DNA from: Streptomyces carpinensis
GTDB taxonomy: Bacteria; Actinomycetota; Actinomycetes; Streptomycetales; Streptomycetaceae
Direction: 5' to 3'
NCBI RefSeq assembly: GCF_002154505.1
Contig: NZ_MUBM01000043.1
Coordinates: 1 to 34,943, forward strand
Length of the DNA stretch: 34,943 nt
The notes beneath the pieces are model-generated. The model was given only the letters and a program-made list of their open reading frames with translations. It was not told where the DNA came from and searched no databases. This document shows, one piece after another, positions 1 through 7,089 of this stretch; within the stretch, counting starts at the first letter, position 1; each line of letters begins with the position of its first letter. The translations under genes were made by a program, and so were the position numbers.

Positions 1-806
1 GTTCTCTGATGCGGCACTAGCGCCGCGGTCCGCAGGCGAGCGGCCAGGTCCGCGACGAAGCGGTCCGGGCCCGTGGTGCCCAGCAGGTTGGTCAGGGAAA
101 ACCCGTACTTCTTCGCGATGCCCGCCGACGAGGCCACACCGAAACGCCGGGCGTAGCCGAGCAGCCGTTTGACACCTGCCGGGCCGGGAATACCAACCCG
201 AACGGGGACATGGATGCCGTGCTCGCGCACTGCCCGGAGCCACGAGACCACGGGTTGGGTATCGAAGCCGAACTGCGTGATGATCTCAACGCCTATGCCC
301 TGTTCGGTCAAGATGGAGATCTTGTCGTCCAGGGCTTTCCACAGGTCGTCCTCCGAGATACCAGGGTGACCGTCCGGGTAGCCGGCGATACCGACGGAGC
401 GGACTCCGTAGTCGGCAAGGAGCCCGGAACGTATCAGGGCCAGCGAATCCTCGTACGGCCCCTCGGGCGTGGCCGGATCGCCACCGACGGCGAAGACCCG
501 CTCGGTTGCGCCTGCTTCCTGCAGCCGGTCGAGATGTGCGGTGAGTTCAGCGGCCGACCGGAGTCTCCTGGCCGACAGGTGGGGAACGGGAATGAAACCG
601 CTCTCCTTCACTGTCTGCGCGGCAGTGATCCGCGCACTCATGTCCTCGGTGCCGAGGTACGTGATGTTGATCTGGGTTCCACGGGTGATGAGGTGCCGAG
701 CGGCCAGCAGTCCTGGGTTGTCTCGGCCTGTCATCTCCAAGGAGCAGTCGTGCAGAAGATCGGCGACGGGCGCGCCGGGCGGTGGACCTGTCGGGTTATG
801 TGGCAC
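1..806 (-). CDS. metF: Methylenetetrahydrofolate reductase-like protein (MetF type), C-terminus cut by the window edge
   Basis: MetF interconverts 5,10-methylene- and 5-methyl-tetrahydrofolate with a flavin. The frame read from GTG at 806 gives a 268-codon open product with the family signature LHDCSLEMTGRDNPG near residues 16-30, then TQINITYLGTEDMSAR, VFAVGGDP, GIAGYPDGHP and ITQFGFD, in the order expected of the MetF TIM barrel. It is still open at position 1; MetF proteins of about 290 residues suggest only a short tail is missing. The GTG is chosen because an AGAGAGGGA ribosome site lies just upstream; the ATG at 734 would remove the conserved N-terminal strand. It is divergent from the MFS/ligM pair. 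In Sphingobium SYK-6 ligM and metF are linked, which suggests this copy recycles methyl-THF made by the neighbouring demethylase rather than serving methionine synthesis. That role is inference. Confidence 0.9.
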   Translation of the reverse strand, partial: MPHNPTGPPPGAPVADLLHDCSLEMTGRDNPGLLAARHLITRGTQINITYLGTEDMSARITAAQTVKESGFIPVPHLSARRLRSAAELTAHLDRLQEAGATERVFAVGGDPATPEGPYEDSLALIRSGLLADYGVRSVGIAGYPDGHPGISEDDLWKALDDKISILTEQGIGVEIITQFGFDTQPVVSWLRAVREHGIHVPVRVGIPGPAGVKRLLGYARRFGVASSAGIAKKYGFSLTNLLGTTGPDRFVADLAARLRTAALVPHQR

Positions 807-1244
807 AGGGATCCCTCTCTCGCGGCCGAACAAAGCGCTTGCGATAGGGCTCAACGGCGTGCAGCAAGGGGCGCGCCGTCGCGACGACCGGTCCTGCGCC
901 TTGGCTGGTTGTTGGGCGCGAACCGGTGAACTGTTCACGGAAGGTAATGCGCCTGATGGAACCTGGCGGCTGGGCCTCCGAGGGGCTGACGAGGACAGCG
1001 TGAGGCGGTGTCAGCACCCTGACGCCCGGAATCGCAGCAGGCTCTGACCAGGCAACGAACACTCAACATAGCATTCGCATTGTTTCAAAGATAGCACTTG
1101 CGCTGTTTGGGCGTGCTGCGTAAGGTCTGCGCTGCCATCCGAGGCCTCGAAGGAGTCAGGACCCCGGGTGTGACTACTGGTCCAGTTCCTCCATTTCCGG
1201 GCGACCCTGCGTGCGCCCCCATTGCATTGAGCACGGAGGTCGGC
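807..1244. promoter_or_regulatory. Divergent intergenic region between metF-like and MFS genes, with a tandem operator-like repeat
   Basis: This 438-bp gap separates two divergent genes, so both promoters should lie here. No convincing protein is present. The striking part is an AT-richer patch with two direct copies of an 18-bp element: ATAGCATTCGCATTGTTT at 1068-1085 and ATAGCACTTGCGCTGTTT at 1091-1108. They differ at four positions and are 23 bp apart, about two helical turns. This is typical of paired regulator sites near a promoter. The cognate regulator is not in the window. Confidence 0.45.
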
Positions 1245-2768
1245 ATGAGTGATGCGACAACGCCTCGAGCAGGTACGCAGAAGGCAACTGGAACCAAAAC
1301 GGCATGGGTGGGGCTGGTCGTCCTGCTTCTGGCGGGGGCGATGGCCATCATCGACCCCACCGCGACGAACGTGGCACTGCCGTCGCTCGGGTCGGCCGAG
1401 GGCTTCGCAGCTTCGCAGGCCACGCTCTCCTGGGCGGTTTCGGGGTATACAGTCGCCTTCGCCATAGCCCTGGTGCCTGCCGGCCGACTGGGCGACCGGC
1501 ACGGGCACCGGCGCCTGTTCGTCATAGGAACATCGCTGTATGTGCTGACCGGCGTAGCCGTCGTCCTGGCGGTCTCCCAGGCGATGTTGTCGATCTCCCG
1601 GGTTCTGCACGGAGCGGCCGGGGGCATGATGATCGCAGCGGTGTTCGGACTCATCCAGCTGATGTTCACCGGTCCTGGCCGTGTGCGCGCGATAGCCGCT
1701 TACACCGCGATGACCGGGGTCGCCTCGCTTGTAGGGCCCCTCGCCGGAGGCTGGCTCGTCGATGCTGCGGGACTTGGCACCGGGTGGCGCTGGGCACTGG
1801 CCCTTGCGCTGCCGTTCGGCGCGACCGCACTGGCGTTTGCCGGCAAGCTGACGTCAGGGCAGGCGCCGGAGAAGTCCGGGCGCTTCGACATCCTGGGCAT
1901 GCTGCTGCTGGCTGGTGCGATCGGCGGCTGCATCATCCCGCTGATCCAGGCGACCGGCGAGGGAGTTCCCTCTTGGTCCTGGGACTGCTGGAGCGTGGCG
2001 GTCGTCCTGACACTTGCCTTCGTGCTGTGGGAACGCAGGCTCGGGCGGAGGGGCCTGAGCCCCGTACTTCCGATGAATCTGTTTCGCCGTGCGCCGTTCT
2101 CACTGGGGACCGTGTCCATCTTCTTCGCATTCGCTAGCTTTGGCTTGGGCATCTATGTGGCGCTCGCCATCCTGTGGCAGAGCGGCCGGGGCGAATCAGC
2201 GCTGTCTGCCGCGCTGGTGGCCCTTCCCTTCTCGGTCGGCAGCATCCTCGGTGCGGTGATCAGCGACCGGACGGCCGCGTGGATCGGCCACTGGGTCGTC
2301 CCGGGGTCGCTCGCCGCGCTCGGTGCGGGGCTAGCCGTGACGTGGTGGATTCTGGCCGCCGCTCCGCAAGCCGGTTCGCTCGTGCTCGCAGTACCGCTGT
2401 TCGTCGGAGGACTCGGCTCCGGGGCCTTTGTCGGGCCCAGCTTCGCGGCAGCCCTGTCCGGAGTTCCCGGGCGCGACGCGGGGGCGGCAGGCGGCATGGT
2501 GATGACGGGCCAGTGGATCGGCACCGCATTCGGCGGAGCGCTTGTCCTGGTCGTCTGCTCCAGGCCTGGCCCGGGCGGCGGGTTCGGCCCTGAGGCGGCT
2601 GTCTCCAACGGCACGGCGGCGGTCCTGGTCTGCGCAACGCTAGTGGCAGCGGCCCTGATCTGCGGCGCGATCGTCAGCTTCAGATCCGGGGATGTCCTCA
2701 ACCGGGTGGTGCGGGGCGCGGACGTCACGCCCGGCGACGCAACGCCGACAACTCCCGCGGTGCCGTAA
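1245..2768 (+). CDS. MFS transporter, DHA2/EmrB-QacA-like
   Basis: A 507-residue major facilitator membrane protein of the 14-helix drug:H+ antiporter-2 type. Visible motifs are an N-terminal helix with DPTATNVALPSL (the D1 motif of DHA2 members), GRLGDRHGHRRLF (motif A loop between helices 2 and 3), and VGPLAGGWLVDAAG (motif C, antiporter type). Hydrophobic segments continue to about residue 480, followed by a polar tail. ATG at 1245 is chosen for the GGAGGT ribosome site a few bases upstream; a frame open further upstream has no membrane or conserved character. It lies 103 bp upstream of the LigM-type gene on the same strand and is probably co-transcribed. Context suggests transport of a methoxylated aromatic or its product, but the direction of transport cannot be read from sequence. 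Confidence 0.85.
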   Translation: MSDATTPRAGTQKATGTKTAWVGLVVLLLAGAMAIIDPTATNVALPSLGSAEGFAASQATLSWAVSGYTVAFAIALVPAGRLGDRHGHRRLFVIGTSLYVLTGVAVVLAVSQAMLSISRVLHGAAGGMMIAAVFGLIQLMFTGPGRVRAIAAYTAMTGVASLVGPLAGGWLVDAAGLGTGWRWALALALPFGATALAFAGKLTSGQAPEKSGRFDILGMLLLAGAIGGCIIPLIQATGEGVPSWSWDCWSVAVVLTLAFVLWERRLGRRGLSPVLPMNLFRRAPFSLGTVSIFFAFASFGLGIYVALAILWQSGRGESALSAALVALPFSVGSILGAVISDRTAAWIGHWVVPGSLAALGAGLAVTWWILAAAPQAGSLVLAVPLFVGGLGSGAFVGPSFAAALSGVPGRDAGAAGGMVMTGQWIGTAFGGALVLVVCSRPGPGGGFGPEAAVSNGTAAVLVCATLVAAALICGAIVSFRSGDVLNRVVRGADVTPGDATPTTPAVP

Positions 2769-2871
2769 CCCTCGGATCGCGTCGCGGTGTCGCTCCGGTC
2801 ATGGGAGCACCGCGAACACCCCCTCGCCTCTCCTCATCCTCCTTTGTCCGATACAAACCGGAAGGACCACC

Positions 2872-4233
2872 ATGGCCGCACGCAGTGTCGAAGACCTGAT
2901 CCAAGAGGCGGGCAGCGCAGTCCGCATGCTGCGCGAAGCGCCCATCGGGAAGTATCCCTTCCCTATCCCGGCCGAAGTCACCAACTGGCGGGATGAGCAG
3001 CGTAAGTGGGCCACCGAGGCGATCTTCTACGACATCACCTCCTTCGGCTCGAACGTCTACTTCAAGGGCCCGGATGTTCGGAAGCTGTTCAGCGAGACCG
3101 CGGCCAACAACTTCGCCACGTTCGGAAGAAACCGAGCCCGGCGTCTGGTCGCCGTCGGCCATGACGGCCATCTGATCGACGACGCGATCCTGTTCGGTCT
3201 GGACGACGATGAGTACGTCACCGTGGGCTCGCCGCTCGCGGCGAACTGGATCACCTACCACGCGGAAACGGGCGGGTACGACGTCGAGATATCCCACGAT
3301 GAGACCCCGGCCCTTTCGGACCGGAAGCTTCCTCCCAAGCGAAACTTCCACTTCATCATCCAGGGACCTTCGGCACTGGCCGCAATGAGCAAGGCGTCCG
3401 GCGGCACCCTTCCTCCCATCAAGTTCTTCCGGATCGGCGAGTTCAGCGTCGCAGGCCGGCCGGTGCGCGCACTGAACCACACGATGAGCGGCCTCCCGGG
3501 CGAGGAGAGCACGGGGCTCGAGGTCTACGGTCCAGCCGCCTACGCGGACGAGGTCAAGGCTGCCATTCTCGCGGCCGGAGCCGAGTTCGGCCTGCAGGAG
3601 GGCGGGGCGCTCTCCTACCCGACCACGTGCGTCGAGTCGGGATGGCTGGGCATGCCCGTGCCCGGAATCTATTCCGGCGAGGCACACCGGTCCTACCGGG
3701 AATGGCTCGGCACCGACAGCTGGGAGGCACGCAACTCGCTGGGCGGGAGTTACGTTCGCGAGGACATCACGGACTACTACGTAACCCCGTGGGAGCTGGG
3801 CTACCACAAGTCCGTCAACCTCGACCACGACTTCGTGGGACGAGACGGCCTGCTGCGCAGGCGCGAGGACCAGTCCCGCCGCCAGGTGTGGCTGAAGTGG
3901 CACAACGACGACGTGGCCCGAACGATCGCGAGCAGCCTCTTCGACGAACTGCCGGCTCGGGAACTGACGATTCCGACTCCCTGCTACGCGGCCCACAACT
4001 ATGACACAGTCCTGCTCGGCGACACCGAGATCGGCTGGTCCGGCTGGTCCGGCTACACTGTGAACATCGGCTCGTTCGCCTCGCTCGGAGTGATTGACCA
4101 GCAGTACGCCCAGGACGGCACTGAGGTCGTGATCGTCTGGGGCGAGCCGGACGGCGGGCTACGGCGCCCTGGTGCCATGCGACACCGCCAGACGGAGATC
4201 CGGGCGACCGTGCGCACCACGTCACCGCGCTGA
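2872..4233 (+). CDS. ligM: LigM/DesA-type tetrahydrofolate-dependent aryl O-demethylase (GcvT/aminomethyltransferase fold)
   Basis: The 453-residue product resembles LigM of Sphingobium (vanillate O-demethylase) along its length. Shared landmarks are MLREAPIGKYPFP near the N-terminus, SPLAANWITYHAETGGYDV, FIIQGPSALA, KFFRIGEFSVAG, LEVYGPAAYADEV, YPTTCVESGWLGMPVPGIY, YREWLGTDSWEA, DYYVTPWELGYHKSVNLDHD and the C-terminal VIVWGEPDGG with TEIRATV. The family transfers an aryl-ether methyl group to tetrahydrofolate, giving 5-methyl-THF and a phenol, in the cytoplasm. ATG at 2872 follows GGAAGGACC. The protein ends soon after TEIRATV, about 20 residues shorter than SYK-6 LigM, and the sequence after the stop is decayed, so a small C-terminal loss is possible. 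Linked to the metF-like gene and an MFS transporter. The substrate is not determinable; generic annotation would be aminomethyltransferase family protein. Confidence 0.85.
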   Translation: MAARSVEDLIQEAGSAVRMLREAPIGKYPFPIPAEVTNWRDEQRKWATEAIFYDITSFGSNVYFKGPDVRKLFSETAANNFATFGRNRARRLVAVGHDGHLIDDAILFGLDDDEYVTVGSPLAANWITYHAETGGYDVEISHDETPALSDRKLPPKRNFHFIIQGPSALAAMSKASGGTLPPIKFFRIGEFSVAGRPVRALNHTMSGLPGEESTGLEVYGPAAYADEVKAAILAAGAEFGLQEGGALSYPTTCVESGWLGMPVPGIYSGEAHRSYREWLGTDSWEARNSLGGSYVREDITDYYVTPWELGYHKSVNLDHDFVGRDGLLRRREDQSRRQVWLKWHNDDVARTIASSLFDELPARELTIPTPCYAAHNYDTVLLGDTEIGWSGWSGYTVNIGSFASLGVIDQQYAQDGTEVVIVWGEPDGGLRRPGAMRHRQTEIRATVRTTSPR

Positions 4234-4329
4234 CGGCGACAGCTCCGAACGATCCTTCTCCCATGCCATCCCATCGGACCGGTCCGGATCTGGGGCGCAC
4301 CTGTGCGCCTGCCACCAGCGATGCACCTA

Positions 4330-4597
4330 CCCCAAGGTGATTCGCGTGTCACGCATGCTACCCGATCCGGTCGGCTGGCGGGCCTCGGCAACGGACGGCG
4401 CCGTCTTCTTCTTCTCCGCGTAGATCTCTGCGTAAGGCGCTCGATCGCGTCATCCTGCGTGCCGAAGCGGCCTCTTCACGCTGCTTGCCGAGAGCGTCCC
4501 GGAACCGAATCGTGTACGGGTGCGGGCAGCGGGTCGGCCTGGAACAACCGCACTCCTTGAAGAACGACCCCATTCCACGAGCGAGCTGTCGAGCCAC
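4330..4597 (-). pseudogene. Tyrosine integrase, N-terminal fragment with two frameshifts
   Basis: Reading leftward from GTG at 4597, the frame encodes GMGSFFKECGCSRPTRC, then CPHPYTIRFRDALGKQREE, the zinc-knuckle-like N-terminal signature of streptomycete site-specific integrases. The similarity then moves frame: GTQDDAIERLT is read in a second frame and EIYAEKKKTAPSVAEAR in a third, after which a TAG stop ends it near 4330. Only the first roughly 70-80 residues survive; the core-binding and catalytic domains are absent. This is the relic of an older integrated plasmid or prophage, unrelated in type to the recombinases at 5758-11061. The reconstruction rests on recalled family sequence. Confidence 0.7.
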
Positions 4598-4679
4598 GCA
4601 TCAAGCCTTCCGAGCAGGGCGATGGGCGGCGCAGGAGGCCCCTGCCGCGGGCGCAGGTCAGCATGCCGGACACCGGCCA

Positions 4680-4735
4680 GCCTAATGCTGACCTTTTGCT
4701 GACCTGGAGACCGCGATTAGGGCTCTGACCTGCGA
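4680..4735. repeat. Cluster of TGACCT direct repeats
   Basis: TGCTGACCT occurs at 4686-4694 and again at 4697-4705, an 11-bp period, and CTGACCTGCGAAAAC follows at about 4725-4739. It lies upstream of the integrase stub (in integrase orientation) and could be a relic of recombinase- or regulator-binding sites of the older element. Function is not established. Confidence 0.35.
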
Positions 4736-4752
4736 AAACACCCAAACGCTAG

Positions 4753-4920
4753 ATCTTGGACTTGAACAACGGCTGCATCTGCTGCCCCGCGGGCGGCGAT
4801 GATCTCATCAGCATCCTAGGTACGCTGATGCGGCGCCGTGAGAAGTGCGACCGCATCTTCGTCGAGACCACCGACCTCGCCGACCCCCGCGCCGGTCGCA
4901 CAAACATTCTTCGCAGATAG
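4753..4920 (+). pseudogene. CobW/G3E GTPase family fragment
   Basis: A short frame encodes DLNNGCICCPAGGDDLISIL then LGTLMRRREKCDRIFVETT and DLADPRA. This matches the segment of COG0523/CobW metallochaperone GTPases around the metal-binding CxCC motif (GCICC) and the following ETTGLADP strand. In-frame stops bound it at 4750-4752 and 4918-4920. The expected continuation AQTFFAD appears in another frame just before 4920, so at least one frameshift follows. The P-loop half and the C-terminal domain are missing. Such paralogues in actinomycetes are often tied to zinc supply; this remnant cannot function. Confidence 0.7.
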
Positions 4921-5067
4921 ACAGAAAACGTTCACGACGCCAGGCACCGGGCTCCGCCGCTTCTCGGCGGCGGAGGAAGAGTGGCCGACGGCTTTCCGGT
5001 ACGGCTGATGCCTGAGCCACGCAGGCAACGGTCCCGGTGGTGTTGCGGGCCCCTTGCACCGCCACAC

Positions 5068-5093
5068 GTTACCTTCGCTGCCGCAAGGTTAAT
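5068..5093. promoter_or_regulatory. Imperfect palindrome, operator-like (probably orphaned)
   Basis: GTTACCTT and AAGGTTAAT flank a 9-bp centre (CGCTGCCGC), giving arms that pair except for one inserted base. Spaced palindromes of this kind are common upstream of actinobacterial regulator-controlled genes. Here no intact gene follows within 200 bp, so it is probably an orphan of the decayed region. Confidence 0.3.
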
Positions 5094-5250
5094 GATGTTG
5101 ACGGTAGCCGTCCCGCGGCCTCACGGCCGACTACTCAAAGTCACCTGACGGCCCATCGCCAAAGTCAGCATCGAGTCAGCGACAGCACCGCTAGTACCCG
5201 CCCGCGAGCGCCACGGAACGTCGAGATCATTCAATTGGTCCTGACTCCCC

Positions 5251-5272
5251 TGACCTGCCGAAACGCAGGTCA
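5251..5272. repeat. Perfect 8-bp inverted repeat (hairpin)
   Basis: TGACCTGC at 5251-5258 and GCAGGTCA at 5265-5272 are perfect reverse complements around CGAAAC. The left arm echoes the TGACCTGC at about 4726. It sits just upstream of the alkB remnant and could be an old terminator or recombination site. No further support. Confidence 0.4.
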
Positions 5273-5306
5273 CGAGCCTATCCGCTAGCCTCGCTGGAAC
5301 TTACCC

Positions 5307-5617
5307 GTGAGGTTGTACCACAACATCGTGGCCGTACCGCGCCTGCTCGCCTTCTACGGCGCGGACGACCCGCTCCCCCACCCCGTGCTCGCCGAGGCGC
5401 GCGACGCGCTGACCGCGCACTACCGCGACGAACTCGGTGAGCCGTTCACCATGGCCGGCGCGAGGACACCATGGTCGCGATCCTCTCCGTGGGCGCACCC
5501 CGCGACCTGCTGCTTCGCCCGGCAGGGGGTGGCGGTGCCACGGTCCGCCGCCCGCTCGGGCACGGAGCCCTGATCGTCATGGGCGGCTCCTGCCAGCGCA
5601 CCTGGGAGCACTGCGTA
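5307..5617 (+). pseudogene. alkB: AlkB-type 2-oxoglutarate/Fe(II) DNA dealkylase, 5' part (disrupted)
   Basis: The frame from 5307 reads VRLYHNIVAVPRLLAFYGAD, then LPHPVLAEARDALTAHYRDE and LGEPFTMAG, matching the middle of actinobacterial AlkB proteins. At about 5454-5461 the frame changes and homology resumes as EDTMVAILSVGAPRDLLLRP, then RRPLGHGALIVMGG and CQRTWEHCV. A stretch of about 20 residues is missing at that jump, including the HxD iron-binding motif. The normal N-terminal roughly 60-70 residues are also absent, with an in-frame TAG near 5284. The reading ends at codon GTA (5615-5617), where foreign DNA starts. The last 22 codons lie at 21965-22030. The gene is therefore broken three ways: 5' loss, internal deletion with frameshift, and the 16.35-kb insertion. 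Confidence 0.88.
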
Positions 5618-5623
5618 GCGGTG

Positions 5624-5662
5624 TTCTGTGGACATACGCTGTGTTGCCTCATGTCGTGTTGC
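5624..5662. repeat. Left end of the element: terminal inverted repeat and recombinase-site-like direct repeats
   Basis: TTCTGTGGAC (5624-5633) is the reverse complement of the right terminus GTCCGCAGAA with one mismatch. Inside it GTGTTGC occurs twice as a direct repeat (5641-5647 and 5656-5662). The reverse complement, GCAACAC, is also present near the right end at 21939-21945. The 95 bp from here to the first recombinase codon hold no other gene and should contain the recombinase promoter. Confidence 0.6.
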
Positions 5663-5757
5663 GGCTGAGGGAGTCAAATGGCATACGAATGGCGGCTGTT
5701 CTGGGTTGGTGACGGTGGTGATCCCGCAGAGGGCCGACCCGTCCCCGCTGGGAGGAC

Positions 5758-7089
5758 TTGGAGGAGCGTGAGCGGGCGCTTGGGCTGCGCGAGCGGCAGC
5801 CGATCCTGGTCTCGCCGGATGGCCGGGTCGATCCTCGGCTGAGTGAGTGCCTGCGACGCTCGGCGTTCTCGGCCAAGTCGCAGGGCACCCAGGTCACGTA
5901 CGCCCTGCTCTACCGGCTGTTCTTCACGTTCCTGTGGCAGCGCGGGCTGGACTGGGACGAGGCGTCGGAGGACGACGTCGAGGACTGGGAGGACTGGCGC
6001 CGACGCGGGGCGACGAACCCGGCGCCGGTCGACGGCGGGACGTGGGCGAAGGAGCGGGCCGCGTTGAAGCTGCTGTACGCCATCGCGGCTAAGCGCGGCC
6101 TCGTATCGTCGAACCCGGTGACGCTCACCTCGCCGTCGGACGTGAAGACCTCGGACGTGAAGTGGCTGTCGCCCCGCGCCTTTCGGCTGTGGCGCAGCGT
6201 CGGGCTCGGCGGCATGCTGCCGGGCGGCCTGGAGGACGAGGCGTGACGCGGCCGATCAGCCGGCCGGGACACGGCCTACGCCGACCTGATGTACTCCAGC
6301 GGCCTGCGGCGCCGCGAGGGCGGCACCCTGCTGCTCTGCGAACTCCCGGCGCTCGGGCGACGGAACTACTACGCGGGCAGGGCGGGCCAGGCCGTGGCCA
6401 AGCGAGCCGGCTACACATTCTACGTCGGCCATCCGGCGCTGCAGCGCGTCGAGGGCTACCGGGTCAGCACGCGCGCCTTGGCGGTAGCCCGCGCGCGACG
6501 GCGCGGCGTCTACGACCGGCTGCCCGGCCTGCGCATCATCCAGAAGGTCAACCGGGCGGGCCGCGTGCAGTGGAGAAGCCGCGACGGGCGTACGGGAGAG
6601 AGTGCGCTCGGGAGGCTGACGTCCGCCGAACGGATGCTGCTGTTCGTCGAGGGCGAGGACGGCCTGGAACCGGCGATGCTGTGGCTGACCGAGAGCGGGC
6701 TGCCGCTGCGGTACACGAGCTGGACGAAGGTCTTCGAGCGGGCGAGCGACCGGTGCGCTGCTGCGGGGCTCGACGTCTTCGCGACGCCGAAGATGCTGCG
6801 GCACTCCATGGCTCTGCGGACGCTGGTTGCGCTGCACAACGCGCTGGACCGCCGGCTCGGGCTGACGCCGGCCGAGCGCCTGCACTACGAGGAGGTGTAC
6901 GGGCAGGTCTGGCTGATGGTCAAGGACATGCTCGGGCACCGCAGCGAGCAGGTGACGCGGGACGTGTACCTGGAGCCGGTGCGCGGGTTGCAGCTGGAGT
7001 CGCTGCTCGGTGACGACGACAACCCCGTGAACGCGGAGAAGATCGCGGAGCTGGCGGCGCGCACGGGCCTGATCCTGGACGCGGCATGA
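5758..7089 (+). pseudogene. Tyrosine recombinase 1 (TnpA-like) interrupted by one in-frame TGA
   Basis: Full-length reading gives about 443 residues. The N-terminal SAM-like core-binding domain (SQGTQVTYALLYRLFFTFLW) is followed by the catalytic domain with the Arg I motif SSGLRRREGG, the Arg II box LRHSMALRTL, and the C-terminal MLGHRSEQVTRDVYL carrying the His and nucleophilic Tyr. A single TGA at 6244-6246 splits it at DEA-stop-RGRSAGRDTAYADL; relatives have Trp there, so a TGG-to-TGA change explains it. No frame change occurs, and the whole catalytic half lies after the stop. The start is uncertain: TTG at 5758 is the best in-frame option, and an in-frame TGA at 5719 limits extension. The 3' end overlaps the next gene by ATGA at 7086-7089. 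Confidence 0.85.

Noticed and set aside
5037..5288. An 83-codon open frame upstream of alkB
   Set aside because: Its composition is unlike a protein and it crosses an operator-like palindrome and a hairpin; no family resemblance.
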